Notes: a model not told the origin generated them from the letters alone. A stretch of DNA of 64,000 nt from Spirosoma terrae (GCF_010435915.1 NZ_JAAFZH010000005.1:62001-126000), one strand, 5' to 3'; shown: positions 36,831 through 46,195, counted from the stretch's first letter. A program made the numbers and translations.

Positions 36831-37073
36831 ATGATAGAAGACGAAGAAGAACCATCTCCTGAGTTTGTTAGAGGGTATAATCATGGCTACCAACTCGCCA
36901 AACACGAACCGGAGCTATTGGACAAAATTTTGAAGTCCTCAAACGATAATACTCCCAACGATTACAGTAGGGCGATGGTGCATGGGAAAACACAGTACGA
37001 GCATGAAAAGCTCGTTGCTGAAATGAAAGCCATTCGTGAACGGCAGAAGCAGACGATTAGGCGAAAGCGATAA
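36831..37073 (+). CDS. Small hypothetical protein of the integrase cluster
   Basis: 80 aa, very charged (acidic N-terminus IEDEEEPSPEF, basic C-terminus ERQKQTIRRKR), probably helical. It starts 2 bp after the HTH gene, so the two are co-transcribed. No family recognised; often such helpers accompany integrases. Confidence 0.6.
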   Translation: MIEDEEEPSPEFVRGYNHGYQLAKHEPELLDKILKSSNDNTPNDYSRAMVHGKTQYEHEKLVAEMKAIRERQKQTIRRKR

Positions 37074-37124
37074 TTCTAATCAACATATCATTTCTTCAAA
37101 AAACATCTTCGTTTCTCTGGTTTA

Positions 37125-37153
37125 GTCAACGACATAAATTTTCATTCGTTGAC
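37125..37153 (+). promoter_or_regulatory. Inverted repeat upstream of the WYL regulator (candidate operator)
   Basis: GTCAACGA (37125-37132) and TCGTTGAC (37146-37153) are perfect 8-bp arms with a 13-nt centre. It lies 29 to 57 bp before the WYL regulator ATG. WYL/BrxR/CapW-type regulators bind inverted repeats in their own promoters. Confidence 0.6.
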
Positions 37154-37181
37154 CTTACGTTTGTCTATATCCTTTTCTTTA

Positions 37182-38117
37182 ATGGATCAAATCCAGACCC
37201 TGCGTCGACGGCTGCACATCATTCGCATGGTCGATCGACCTTTTTTGTATCCTTCTCTCAAAAAGCTGGTTGCTCAGCTCAGTGAGGACTTCGACGCGGT
37301 TTCAGTACGGACCGTTGAGCGAGACATCCGGGCGATTGGAGCGGTTTATCAAATTTATATTCGAAATGACCGACGCAAAGGGGGCTATTACCTCGACCTG
37401 CCCACCGATGAAGATGTGGCTGACTTTGAGCAGTTTGTGCAACTGCTCGAACGACGAGAACGGTTAGAGTTTCTGACATCGTCGGTAGCGAGTATTCGGG
37501 GCATTGGGCGCTATTTGCAACTTGAGCATAACACACAGTTTACAGGCAACGGACATTTGCCTCTGTTATGGCAGGCACTACAAACAGGTCGCTGTGTGGA
37601 GTTTGTCTACCGAAAGTTTGATAAAGAAGCCGACGAAGGAAAGCTCCGGCGGGTAGAACCGGATTTACTGCTGGAGTACCGTAATCGATTTTATCTGGAT
37701 TGTTTTGATCTGGAAGCCAATCAGCCACGCACCTTCGGCCTGGATCGGTTGCATGGGCTTTCATTGACGGATCAGCCTATCTCCACCGCCCGCACAGGCC
37801 AGCGCCGAACTGACCGCCGACATGCCATCGGCGTAACCTGCCCGCCCGACCTCGAATCCCAGCGGGTGGTTTTGCGCTTCCAGACCAGCGAAGCCAACTA
37901 CGTCCGTTCACTGCCGTTGCACAGTAGTCAGCGGCTCATTCAGGAAACCCCCGATTTTGTTGATCTGGAATTGACCGTCATTCTCAACCATGAACTTGAA
38001 CGTGAAATCCTGGCCTTCGGCGAACTGGTCGAAGTACTGGAACCGGCTGAACTGCGGGAGAAGATGGCTAGGCGAGTAATAGGATTGCTGTCCCATTATC
38101 GAGCCAAATCAGAATAA
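37182..38117 (+). CDS. WYL-domain transcriptional regulator
   Basis: 311 aa from ATG 37182 (MDQIQTLRRRLHII); an in-frame TTG at 37149 would add 11 residues. The N-terminal DeoR/winged HTH (about 1-90, YPSLKKLVAQLSEDFDAVSVRTVERDIRAI) precedes the WYL domain (about 125-290, CVEFVYRKFDKE and VEPDLLLEYRNRFYLDCFD). WYL proteins in defence loci act as nucleic-acid-responsive repressors (BrxR, CapW). Here it is the gene directly upstream of cas6 in the same direction, with a 104-bp gap. Control of the cas operon is inference from position. Confidence 0.88.
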   Translation: MDQIQTLRRRLHIIRMVDRPFLYPSLKKLVAQLSEDFDAVSVRTVERDIRAIGAVYQIYIRNDRRKGGYYLDLPTDEDVADFEQFVQLLERRERLEFLTSSVASIRGIGRYLQLEHNTQFTGNGHLPLLWQALQTGRCVEFVYRKFDKEADEGKLRRVEPDLLLEYRNRFYLDCFDLEANQPRTFGLDRLHGLSLTDQPISTARTGQRRTDRRHAIGVTCPPDLESQRVVLRFQTSEANYVRSLPLHSSQRLIQETPDFVDLELTVILNHELEREILAFGELVEVLEPAELREKMARRVIGLLSHYRAKSE

Positions 38118-38221
38118 TATTTCCTGCATTTCTTATCCTAGCGACAAAAAGTGGCGGAGTGTTCATTCACCTTTGACCCACATAGCTTATTAACCCCAAA
38201 AAACAACCTTCTAAACCACAT

Positions 38222-38890
38222 ATGCGCCTTCAAGTACAACTAACTCCTACTACTCAGTTAGTACCTTACGACCATCTGCATCAACTTACCGGAGCGCTAC
38301 ACAAATGGCTGGGCCAGAACGATATTCATGATGGCTTAAGTTTATACAGCTTCGGCTGGTTACGTGGGGGCGAAAGCCGTAACGGTTCCTTGCGTTTCCC
38401 TAAAGGAGCCACCTGGAACATCTCTTTTTTTGATGACGAGAAAGCCCGGCAGTTACTAAAAGGTATGTTGAGCCAACCCGAGTTGGGCTTTGGTATGCGG
38501 ATTTTTGAAATCCGTGAGGTAGCTCCACCATCGTTTCAGTCCCATCATTATTTCCTGACAGACGGCTCCTCGATCGTCATTCGCCAAAAACGGCCCGATG
38601 GTTCGCGAGCCTATCTACTCTGGGATGATCCAGCTACTGACCAGGCATTAACGCAGTCATTCCAGCGCAAACTTACAGCGGCTGGTTTTTCCGGAGCTGA
38701 CCTCGGTGTGACGGCTTCGTTCGACCGTACCTACCAAAATGCTCGTACTCGAAAGATCGCTATTAAAGGTACTAATCATCGGGGAAGTGAATGCCCGGTG
38801 ATTGTTGAGGGAACTCCCGATGCGCTGTATTTTGCCTGGACGGTGGGACTTGGTGAATTAACGGGTAGTGGTTTTGGCGCATTACGTTAA
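38222..38890 (+). CDS. cas6: CRISPR-associated endoribonuclease Cas6
   Basis: 222 aa RAMP protein. It cuts the pre-crRNA repeat hairpin to release crRNAs with an 8-nt 5' handle. The C-terminal glycine-rich loop GLGELTGSGFGALR is diagnostic of Cas6, and the overall ferredoxin-like layout fits. First gene of the cas operon. It is followed 14 bp later by cas5. Its presence argues against type I-C, where Cas5 does the processing. Confidence 0.85.
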   Translation: MRLQVQLTPTTQLVPYDHLHQLTGALHKWLGQNDIHDGLSLYSFGWLRGGESRNGSLRFPKGATWNISFFDDEKARQLLKGMLSQPELGFGMRIFEIREVAPPSFQSHHYFLTDGSSIVIRQKRPDGSRAYLLWDDPATDQALTQSFQRKLTAAGFSGADLGVTASFDRTYQNARTRKIAIKGTNHRGSECPVIVEGTPDALYFAWTVGLGELTGSGFGALR

Positions 38891-38904
38891 TCCGATAAGC
38901 CCCT

Positions 38905-39498
38905 ATGAGCCAAGAACTTTACTATGTCGTCCGCTACACCGGCCCGTTCGGCTACATCAAACCTTGGACCGCTGTGCGCGATAGTGAGACATTCAGTCAG
39001 CAGTTTCTGACACCGTCAATTCTATGTGGCATTGAACGCAAACTATTTCCTGAACTGCTCAATAAGCCCTTCGGCCTATATCGAATAGCTAGTTACCGAC
39101 TTTCGTACGTTGGTATGTCCATGCAGCAGGAGCAAACGCAACCGCGCGGCTGGAACCGATGGGGAAAGACGCTAGAACGCCCACGCGCCATTTTGACTCG
39201 TGGAATTATGCTTAATCCTGCATTGCATCTAGCCTTTCGTACCTTGGCTGATGCTGAGTCAGCAACTCGTCAGCATTTGTGCCTATGCAGAAATGAAGAT
39301 ATTCTATTTCCCGGGCCTGACATAATAACGGTTACTCCTGATGATTTTGACCAACAGCCGTTTGACGGATTTGAACTGGTTTTTGAGCCTTCGGAGCGGT
39401 CATTTGTAGTCGGCTATAATCGTTTCGACAACGGGGCGGTGATGGAGGGTTGGCTGAAAATTGTGGGGAATCCGGTTAAAACGAATCTTGAGATATGA
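38905..39498 (+). CDS. cas5: CRISPR-associated protein Cas5 (PGING-like)
   Basis: 197 aa. It forms the foot of Cascade that binds the crRNA 5' handle. N-terminal YYVVRYTGPFGYIKPWTAVRDSETFSQQFLTP and the central block near GWNRWGKTLERPRAILTRGIMLNP resemble Cas5 of the PGING group rather than I-E or I-C. The next start overlaps its stop by 4 bp (cas3 at 39495). The subtype name is inferred from the cas8 and cas7 neighbours. Confidence 0.78.
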   Translation: MSQELYYVVRYTGPFGYIKPWTAVRDSETFSQQFLTPSILCGIERKLFPELLNKPFGLYRIASYRLSYVGMSMQQEQTQPRGWNRWGKTLERPRAILTRGIMLNPALHLAFRTLADAESATRQHLCLCRNEDILFPGPDIITVTPDDFDQQPFDGFELVFEPSERSFVVGYNRFDNGAVMEGWLKIVGNPVKTNLEI

Positions 39499-41750
39499 GT
39501 AGCCCATTTCCACTCCTATTAGCAAAAGGGAAGCCGGATTACACAACAGTAGTTCACCACCTCGACCACGTAAGTGTGGCTACTGTAAAAGCCGCTCAAG
39601 CATTCGGGATGGATACTGACTTGGCCAGGAAGGGAAGCATTTTGCATGATATTGGCAAAATTCATCCTACGTTTCAATTCCGTCTTACCAATAAATACCA
39701 GCATAGTCCCTTTGATGAACCGTTCCGTCATGAGTTGGCTTCGCTGCTCTTTCTACCCTTATTCGAGCGGACCATCTGGCCACCGTTGATTGAAATGGTT
39801 GTAGGTCATCATAAATCCGTGCGGGGTGATTTAAAAGAGCGGGGCATTATTGATTTACAGGTACGTTTTGGGGAGCGGGCTTTTTACCTTCATGCTGGAG
39901 CTTGGAATGAAGGCAAAAACCACAATATTCCATTATCAGAAAAAGCGCTGCATGAAGAAGCATGGCAACAATGGTCGCAGGAGGCATTAGCTGTGCTCAC
40001 TTATTACGGTATTCCAACGCGGCCTATCAATCTGGACGAAGCGCAACAGGCGTATAATGAGGTCTTGATGTATTGTAAAAAGGCTCCAGATGGTTTTTCG
40101 GAATGGCGCGGTTTGCTAATGGCTGGCGATCATTTTGCTTCGGCTCTGATTCACAAAACGCTAGATCAGACACAACAGCTTTTCCGAAAACCGGACCTAA
40201 CGCACTACCAGCGACGCATAAACAATCCACTTTATCCACTTTCAAGGGTTAGTGCGGACTCGGATCGTCCTCATACGCTTGTGACGGCCTGTACGGGAGC
40301 TGGGAAAACTGATTTTCTGTTGCGACGATGTCAAGGGCGAGTATTTTATACGCTCCCGTTTCAGGCGTCCATTAATAGTATGTACGGTCGCATTCGGGAT
40401 GATATTCTGCCCGACAATCCCGGCTTGGATGAACAAATTCGAGTGCTTCATGCTGCATCACGTTTGGTTGTCGAGAAGAAAAAAGTAGAGGAACGTACTC
40501 TGCAAGGACACGTTGGGTCAGCCATAAAAGTGTTAACTCCGCATCAACTGGCCTCTATTGTGTTTGGTACGCCCGGTTATGAAGCTACGCTGATGGATTT
40601 ACGGGGTTGCGACGTCATACTGGACGAAATTCATACGTACACGCAGATTACCCGCAGTATCGTACTGAAAATTGTTGAGATGCTACGAGCCCTAGGGTGT
40701 CGAATTCATATCGGTACGGCTACCATGCCTTCTATATTGATGGATCGAATTCGACAAATCTTAGACCCCTCGTCAATTTACGAAGTCAGCCTGACTAATG
40801 AGCAATTGGATAAATTCGATCGCCATACCGTTCATAAGCTTTCCAGCTACGCCGATGCTAGTGATATTATCGGCAAAGCTATCACAGCGGGGCAAAAGAT
40901 ATTGGTTGTAGCCAACCGAGTCGAGATAGCACAACAGCGGTACACTGAACTACAAGCAACTTATCCTGACATTTCCATTCTGCTTATCCATAGTCGATTT
41001 AAGCGAGGTAGTCGGGGAAACCTGGAACGACGGTTAACAGGCAAACGCGTCGATAAGACGACCAGAGAGCCAATCCGTGAATTTAATACAGCTATTGGAC
41101 CTTGTATTGTTGTTTCGACGCAGGTCGTTGAGGTCAGTTTAGATATTAGTTTCGATATGATGATTACGGATACCGCTCCTTTGGATGCGCTCATTCAGCG
41201 GTTTGGCCGGGTTAATCGAAAGCGTGATGACACAACAATTGGTAAGTTCAAACCTGTGTACGTTATCGCTCCTCCCGAAAACGTGGACGACGCCAAACCC
41301 TACGAATTACAGGTACTAAAAGACTCGTTTGCTGCCTTGCCTGGTGACGACGTACTACACGAGCGCGACGTCCAGCGGCTAATTGATCAGGTTTTCCCAA
41401 CCGTAGACAGCATTGAAATCAATAAAGAAGCCATCTATGTAAATGGTCAATGGGAAATTGAAAAACTGGTTCACCGTCCTAAATCGGTGCTGTTTGAGAA
41501 GCTGGAAATTGATTCGATGATCTGCATTACACAGGATGACCAGCCAGCCTATGAGCGCATGGGCTACGAAGAACGTATGAGTCTGGAAATCCCAGTTCGC
41601 TACCACACCATTGCCCATAATGGGTTGGATCGATCACCTGTCGGTAATAAGCCGTTTGTTGTACCGAACCGAGCTTATGATAAAGATGCGGGGCTGTTAA
41701 AGGACTTCCTGAAACCAGAATTTTATGACAACGCAAACCGATTTCTTTAA
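39495..41750 (+). CDS. cas3: CRISPR-associated helicase-nuclease Cas3
   Basis: 751 aa. The N-terminal HD nuclease has H21/H22, H51-D52 (ILHDIGKIHPTF) and H105-H106 (GHHKS) for the metal site. The SF2 helicase has Walker A TACTGAGKTDF (K271), DEIH (377-380), GTATMP and the motif VI region QRFGRVNRKR. It is recruited by Cascade to unwind and degrade target DNA. Fused HD-helicase of usual length. Unusually it lies between cas5 and cas8. Overlaps cas5 by 4 bp. Confidence 0.93.
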   Translation: MSSPFPLLLAKGKPDYTTVVHHLDHVSVATVKAAQAFGMDTDLARKGSILHDIGKIHPTFQFRLTNKYQHSPFDEPFRHELASLLFLPLFERTIWPPLIEMVVGHHKSVRGDLKERGIIDLQVRFGERAFYLHAGAWNEGKNHNIPLSEKALHEEAWQQWSQEALAVLTYYGIPTRPINLDEAQQAYNEVLMYCKKAPDGFSEWRGLLMAGDHFASALIHKTLDQTQQLFRKPDLTHYQRRINNPLYPLSRVSADSDRPHTLVTACTGAGKTDFLLRRCQGRVFYTLPFQASINSMYGRIRDDILPDNPGLDEQIRVLHAASRLVVEKKKVEERTLQGHVGSAIKVLTPHQLASIVFGTPGYEATLMDLRGCDVILDEIHTYTQITRSIVLKIVEMLRALGCRIHIGTATMPSILMDRIRQILDPSSIYEVSLTNEQLDKFDRHTVHKLSSYADASDIIGKAITAGQKILVVANRVEIAQQRYTELQATYPDISILLIHSRFKRGSRGNLERRLTGKRVDKTTREPIREFNTAIGPCIVVSTQVVEVSLDISFDMMITDTAPLDALIQRFGRVNRKRDDTTIGKFKPVYVIAPPENVDDAKPYELQVLKDSFAALPGDDVLHERDVQRLIDQVFPTVDSIEINKEAIYVNGQWEIEKLVHRPKSVLFEKLEIDSMICITQDDQPAYERMGYEERMSLEIPVRYHTIAHNGLDRSPVGNKPFVVPNRAYDKDAGLLKDFLKPEFYDNANRFL

Positions 41751-41762
41751 TCTGCTATCGAC

Positions 41763-43082
41763 ATGGTAACTGCCCTTGTAGGACGCGCATTTTTAGCGCA
41801 TTACAACCAAAAGAATAAGGACAACTTATCCGCTAAGGAGTTTTTCGAACGCCACTATTTTAAGTTGTTTTACAATCACTCAAAGTACATGCAGTGGGTT
41901 GGTAATTCGCCTTTTGTTCAGATGAAAAAAGGACAAAAACCACACCTATTGACGTCTGCCGAACGACTGGAAAAATTGAGTGATCTACATAAGAAAATTA
42001 AGGCGGGAGCAACTGATGCCAGTATTGCCATTGGGTACCCCGCTTCTGAAGAGAGTGAGTATGCGACCACATCAGGGCAGGTAACTGATTTGAGCCTGAC
42101 TACCTCCGAGGAAACTGTTTACTGCTCCTGGATTGGTAGTGGTTTGGGTATAGGCGTGGCTGGGGGGCAGTTAATACTTTTTGACCATCCACTGATTTTC
42201 GATGCGTTGTTTGCTGGCTGGCAATACTACCGGGATTTTCTAAATGACCCTGCTTATGATAATCTGCCCGGTAATAAAATTAACTCCTGGAATGGTCAGT
42301 GGCTTAGCCATGTCTTTAGTGATGAATTTAATGAACACAGTCCACTGCGAGGATTTGCAAATAAGGTATTGGTAGCCGAATCAGGCAAGGATATTGAGAT
42401 CAAACCGCAATCATGGCTCAATGTGCTACTAAGTATCGCTAGTCAGTTAGCAATCGACTCGCTGACAGGTTATATCTACAAAATGGGGCAAACCAATTCG
42501 ACATACGGCTTCATCCCATTTCAGCTTACTCAGCTTCAGCGCCCTGAGCAGATTTATGTACGGCTATTTGGTGAAGGCTCTTATCAGAACGACCGCGACA
42601 AAATACGAGCGATTTATGGATCGGCAAAGTCGTTTCAACGTATCTGTGAAATGGGTGCTGTTGGAGTAGCTGCGCTGGAACCTAAAGGTCTTCGCGACAT
42701 CATGCAGGGAGGGAGATACAAACCAACTGACGAAATCACTTTTAAAACATACATAACTTGGTTACTAGCCATGCTAAACAATAATGAATTTTGGGATGAA
42801 GCCGGTCATGCTGCCGACCTATTAATTCGATATGAAACTTACGTAAGACCTGATAGGGAGCGTAAGGATTTGAGCCTATCTAGGCAGCATCAAGTCAATG
42901 ACTTATTATCCGCATCGAACCAGCCAAAATTTATGGCAGCTTTAGTGCCAATTATGGAATCGGCTGATGCTGAAATGAAGGAAGAACTGGAAAAGTTTGC
43001 TCATAAAGTTTACCTAATTTCCAGAGATAACTTCTCGTATTTCAATACGCTTGTTCATCTGCGTTACGTAAGACAGTCATAG
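41763..43082 (+). CDS. cas8: Cas8-type large subunit (Csp2-like)
   Basis: 439 aa, the large subunit that recognises PAM in Cascade. It begins MVTALVGRAFLAHYNQKN and contains WIGSGLGIGVAGGQLILFDHPLIFDALFAGWQYY, with little similarity to common Cas8b or Cas8c apart from size and position. It occupies the cas8 slot between cas3 and cas7 and fits the Csp2 family of the PGING subtype. Assignment rests on position and general features; the Csp2 name is my recognition without a search. Confidence 0.72.
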   Translation: MVTALVGRAFLAHYNQKNKDNLSAKEFFERHYFKLFYNHSKYMQWVGNSPFVQMKKGQKPHLLTSAERLEKLSDLHKKIKAGATDASIAIGYPASEESEYATTSGQVTDLSLTTSEETVYCSWIGSGLGIGVAGGQLILFDHPLIFDALFAGWQYYRDFLNDPAYDNLPGNKINSWNGQWLSHVFSDEFNEHSPLRGFANKVLVAESGKDIEIKPQSWLNVLLSIASQLAIDSLTGYIYKMGQTNSTYGFIPFQLTQLQRPEQIYVRLFGEGSYQNDRDKIRAIYGSAKSFQRICEMGAVGVAALEPKGLRDIMQGGRYKPTDEITFKTYITWLLAMLNNNEFWDEAGHAADLLIRYETYVRPDRERKDLSLSRQHQVNDLLSASNQPKFMAALVPIMESADAEMKEELEKFAHKVYLISRDNFSYFNTLVHLRYVRQS

Positions 43083-43123
43083 TGCAATATTGATAGTTTA
43101 CACCACTTCTAACTCCTAAAATC

Positions 43124-44200
43124 ATGTCATCTTTTTTGTACTTGCGTGGCTTAAAACAAGCTGATTTGACCGTATTCGGTGTTGATAATGGTCAAAAAAC
43201 GTATTACGACTATCGTGCCAATTACCCTCTTCCTTATTCCAGTGGGCAACAAGTGAAACGCTCAATTATGGAAGCATTCATCGATTGCCTTGGCATACAA
43301 CCGGCCCCAATAACGTTCATTAGCGTTGTAACAGTCAAGAAGGATAAAAAATCATTAGGTGAAGGGGCTCCATTAGGACTCTGTGATCCTAGTTATCCTG
43401 ATCAGTTAATTGGGGGTTACATGAACGTTGACAGTAAGGAATCGGAAGGCACTGAAAAACGAACCATAAAACGTCGTAGTCCATTGTCGATTTCTGCTAT
43501 GCGGCCCTTACATCCTGATTTAGCTGGGGTGAAAACAGAGAATGTTTCTTTTGATAGGAGTGATCGTCCGGAAGTTCACAAGCCTATTGTTCGAGATGAA
43601 AAAGGGAGACGCCTATCCGAAGAAGAAATTGTGGAGCTTTTAGGTGGACAAAACCGTAGCTTATTTCGTAAATGGATTCAGGGAGAAAGCCGTGCTGTCG
43701 GGTTGTTTATATATGATGTCGCAATTGATCTACGGAGGCTCTTTACCGTGTCTATCAATCAGTTTGAGCCAGAGATTTCACCTGATACAATTGAAGCATT
43801 AAAAAGCAAAGGATGGAGCGAAGGACAAAACGTGTTCGGCAAATGTTTAATGGCACCCAAATCAGAACGAGAGAAGATCACAAAAGCCTTAGCATATGCG
43901 TTATTGAACTGGCGAATTACGTCGAATCAATCCAGAACCTATAGTCCAATGGAAACTTTAGCTGTGGGAATTAGTGATAACGCTAGTTTAATAGCTGGTT
44001 CAATCCGCGTGACCCTGCCACTAGACGATAACGCAAAAGTCGAACCGATAGCGGATGATACCGTTGAAGGCGTCAGTTTATTTGTTCACACAGCGGGGGC
44101 GCTTCATAATGTACGATCAAATATTGCTTCTCCCTATGCACTCAAGCAGGCAGAAGATGAACTTATAAAACGTATTACGGCTTACGCCGATGCATTGTAA
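43124..44200 (+). CDS. cas7: Cas7-type backbone subunit (Csp1/Csd2-like)
   Basis: 358 aa. It polymerises along the crRNA spacer to form the Cascade backbone. MSSFLYLRGLKQADLTVFGVDNG, YSSGQQVKRSIMEAF and RRSPLSISAMRPLHPDL contain the RAMP-type and thumb regions seen in Csp1, and the C-terminal SPYALKQAEDELIKRI is helical. Intergenic distance from cas8 is 41 bp and from cas4 2 bp. This Csp1 is unrelated to the copper-storage Csp1 name. Confidence 0.78.
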   Translation: MSSFLYLRGLKQADLTVFGVDNGQKTYYDYRANYPLPYSSGQQVKRSIMEAFIDCLGIQPAPITFISVVTVKKDKKSLGEGAPLGLCDPSYPDQLIGGYMNVDSKESEGTEKRTIKRRSPLSISAMRPLHPDLAGVKTENVSFDRSDRPEVHKPIVRDEKGRRLSEEEIVELLGGQNRSLFRKWIQGESRAVGLFIYDVAIDLRRLFTVSINQFEPEISPDTIEALKSKGWSEGQNVFGKCLMAPKSEREKITKALAYALLNWRITSNQSRTYSPMETLAVGISDNASLIAGSIRVTLPLDDNAKVEPIADDTVEGVSLFVHTAGALHNVRSNIASPYALKQAEDELIKRITAYADAL

Positions 44201-44202
44201 CC

Positions 44203-44751
44203 ATGATCACCTCTAACTCTCGCATTGGTGGTATGCTGGTGGGGTATTACCGCCTGTGCCCTCGCAAAGCGTGGCTGTCGATGCGGGGACTTTGGATGGA
44301 ACAGGAGTCGGATGCGGTGGCGCTCGGTCGTCTGTTGGACGACCACAGCTATAGTCGCGACGAAAAGCACCTTACCATCGACGCCGAAGCGCCTGATGGT
44401 ACCGAATTGGTCGGTAAGATCGACCGGACAAACCTTAAAAACGGCGTGCTGCACGAAACCAAGAAAGGCCGCGCCTGCGAGGACTCGCACCGCTGGCAGG
44501 TCCGGTACTACCTCTGGCTACTTTATCTCAACGGCGTAACTCGTTCCAACGGACAGCCGTTTACCGGTCAACTGGATTATCCGTTGCTGCGCCGGACAGA
44601 ACCTGTCACGCTGGATGCTGAACACATCACGGAACTAGCCACTACCGTGTCGGCAATCCGAGCCATCGCTGACCAGGAAACACCGCCCCCGCGTTTAGCC
44701 AAACGATCTTTCTGCACCAAATGTGCCTTTGAAGAACTCTGCTATGGATGA
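44203..44751 (+). CDS. cas4: CRISPR-associated exonuclease Cas4
   Basis: 182 aa RecB-like nuclease with an iron-sulfur cluster. The first cluster Cys is in YRLCPRKAWLS (residue about 20) and the remaining ones are in the C-terminal FCTKCAFEELCYG. VLHETKKGRACEDSHRWQVRYYLWLL gives the nuclease motifs (E-x-K and QxxxY). It helps trim and orient PAM-proximal ends during spacer capture. GC-rich and compact, unlike the AT-rich cas8/cas7 just upstream. Confidence 0.9.
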   Translation: MITSNSRIGGMLVGYYRLCPRKAWLSMRGLWMEQESDAVALGRLLDDHSYSRDEKHLTIDAEAPDGTELVGKIDRTNLKNGVLHETKKGRACEDSHRWQVRYYLWLLYLNGVTRSNGQPFTGQLDYPLLRRTEPVTLDAEHITELATTVSAIRAIADQETPPPRLAKRSFCTKCAFEELCYG

Positions 44752-44818
44752 ACCAAAATGCCGTAGTGGAGCGAGAGGGTGGATGAAGTAACGCGTTCAG
44801 TCTCAGTAATTCACTACT

Positions 44819-45904
44819 ATGAAACGACCACACTACCTTTTTTCAAGCGGCCGATTGCGTCGCCAGCACAATACCCTATGCCTAGAGCGCACAACAGGTG
44901 AGCGATTGCCTGATGATGCCCCTGACGACGAGGGGTTGCCTTCCGTCGAGGCTGACGGTGCCCGATCTCCGTTTCCCGTCGAAGCCGTCGACAGTCTGTA
45001 TCTGTTCGGCGAAATCGACATCAACAGCAAACTCGTCACGTTCCTAGGACAGCAGGGTATTCCGACGTTTTTCTACGACTACTACGGCAATTATACGGCC
45101 ACTCTGTTCCCTCGGGAGGGGCAGTTGTCGGGGCGGTTGCGCGTTGATCAGGCCCGGCATTATCTGAGTGGGAAACGAAGGTTGGTGTTGGCCCGCGCTT
45201 TTGTGGAAGCGGCTCTGTTCAACATTGAACGCGTTATCAAATACTATCAACCTCGGTTGGCAGGGGAGGGGCAAGCAGCCGTGCAAGCTACCCTAGTGGA
45301 ATTGAAAAAAGACCGAGAAGCCCTACCGCTGACGGTTGATATTCCCACACTAATGGCGGTTGAAGGGCGTATTCGGGATCGGTACTATCGACTTTGGCCC
45401 CACTTTCTGGGGCCGGAAGTAGCGGCCCGGTTTCCGTTCAACAAACGTGAACGACGACCTCCTTCCAACGAGTTGAACGCCCTGATTTCGTTTGGCAACT
45501 CTCTCTGCTATTCGACCGTACTGCGTCAGATTTACCGTACCGCTCTTGACCCGACTATTGCCTATCTGCACGAACCCGGCGACCGACGATTCTCGCTGGC
45601 GCTGGACCTAGCCGAAGTCTTCAAACCCCTGCTGGTAGACCGGATGATTTTCCGGCTCCTAAAAACGGGTGAGTTGAATCCAAAGCACTTCGAGAAATAC
45701 TTGGGTGGATGTTACCTGACCGAGGCCGGACGCAAAATTGTGGTTAGCCATTGGGATGAGCGCCTAAGCCAGACCGTTCAGCACCGCACCATGAACAAGA
45801 AAGTATCCTACGAGCGGCTGATTCGCCACGAGTGCTACAAACTTGTGCGTCACTTGTGCGATCCGGTCGGCGATCCGTATCAGGGTTTTCACATGTGGTG
45901 GTAA
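44819..45904 (+). CDS. cas1: CRISPR integrase Cas1 (Cas1b-like)
   Basis: 361 aa. It inserts spacers with Cas2. The metal-binding triad is visible: E182 (MAVEGRIRDRYYRLW), H251 (YLHEPGDRR) and about D263 (LALDLAEVFKPLLVDR). The N-terminal beta-domain (about 1-95) has an insertion rich in Asp/Glu (about 27-50). It is of I-B/I-C type. A 67-bp gap separates it from cas4. Confidence 0.93.
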   Translation: MKRPHYLFSSGRLRRQHNTLCLERTTGERLPDDAPDDEGLPSVEADGARSPFPVEAVDSLYLFGEIDINSKLVTFLGQQGIPTFFYDYYGNYTATLFPREGQLSGRLRVDQARHYLSGKRRLVLARAFVEAALFNIERVIKYYQPRLAGEGQAAVQATLVELKKDREALPLTVDIPTLMAVEGRIRDRYYRLWPHFLGPEVAARFPFNKRERRPPSNELNALISFGNSLCYSTVLRQIYRTALDPTIAYLHEPGDRRFSLALDLAEVFKPLLVDRMIFRLLKTGELNPKHFEKYLGGCYLTEAGRKIVVSHWDERLSQTVQHRTMNKKVSYERLIRHECYKLVRHLCDPVGDPYQGFHMWW

Positions 45905-45931
45905 CGCCGTTTATACTAAACCGTTATAACT

Positions 45932-46195
45932 ATGCCGTTTTGTATTGCTGTGTATGATGTAAACCAGAAGCGGGTGAGTAAAATGCTCAAATTATTCCGG
46001 CGTTACCTAACCTGGGTACAAAATTCCGTCTTTGAAGGTGACCTAACCGTTGGTCAGCTAAAGCAGTTACAACTGGAAGCGGATGCGCTTTTGCAGGACG
46101 ATGACGGCGTGGTGTTTTATCAGTTTCGCGACGAACGCTACGTCGAACGCATTGCACTCGGCACCGATGAGGTGAACCGCACTAGGTTCTTATAA
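45932..46195 (+). CDS. cas2: CRISPR-associated Cas2
   Basis: 87 aa ferredoxin-like protein. FCIAVYDVNQKRVSKMLKLFRRYLTWVQNSVFEGDLT holds the conserved first strand Asp (YDV) and the S-V-F-E-G motif. It dimerises and bridges two Cas1 dimers in spacer integration. Last gene of the operon, 27 bp after cas1. Confidence 0.93.
   Translation: MPFCIAVYDVNQKRVSKMLKLFRRYLTWVQNSVFEGDLTVGQLKQLQLEADALLQDDDGVVFYQFRDERYVERIALGTDEVNRTRFL

Noticed and set aside
38222-46195. Type I-C assignment from the cas5-cas8-cas7-cas4-cas1-cas2 run
   Set aside because: A separate cas6 is present and cas8/cas7 do not look like I-C proteins; cas3 is inside the run.
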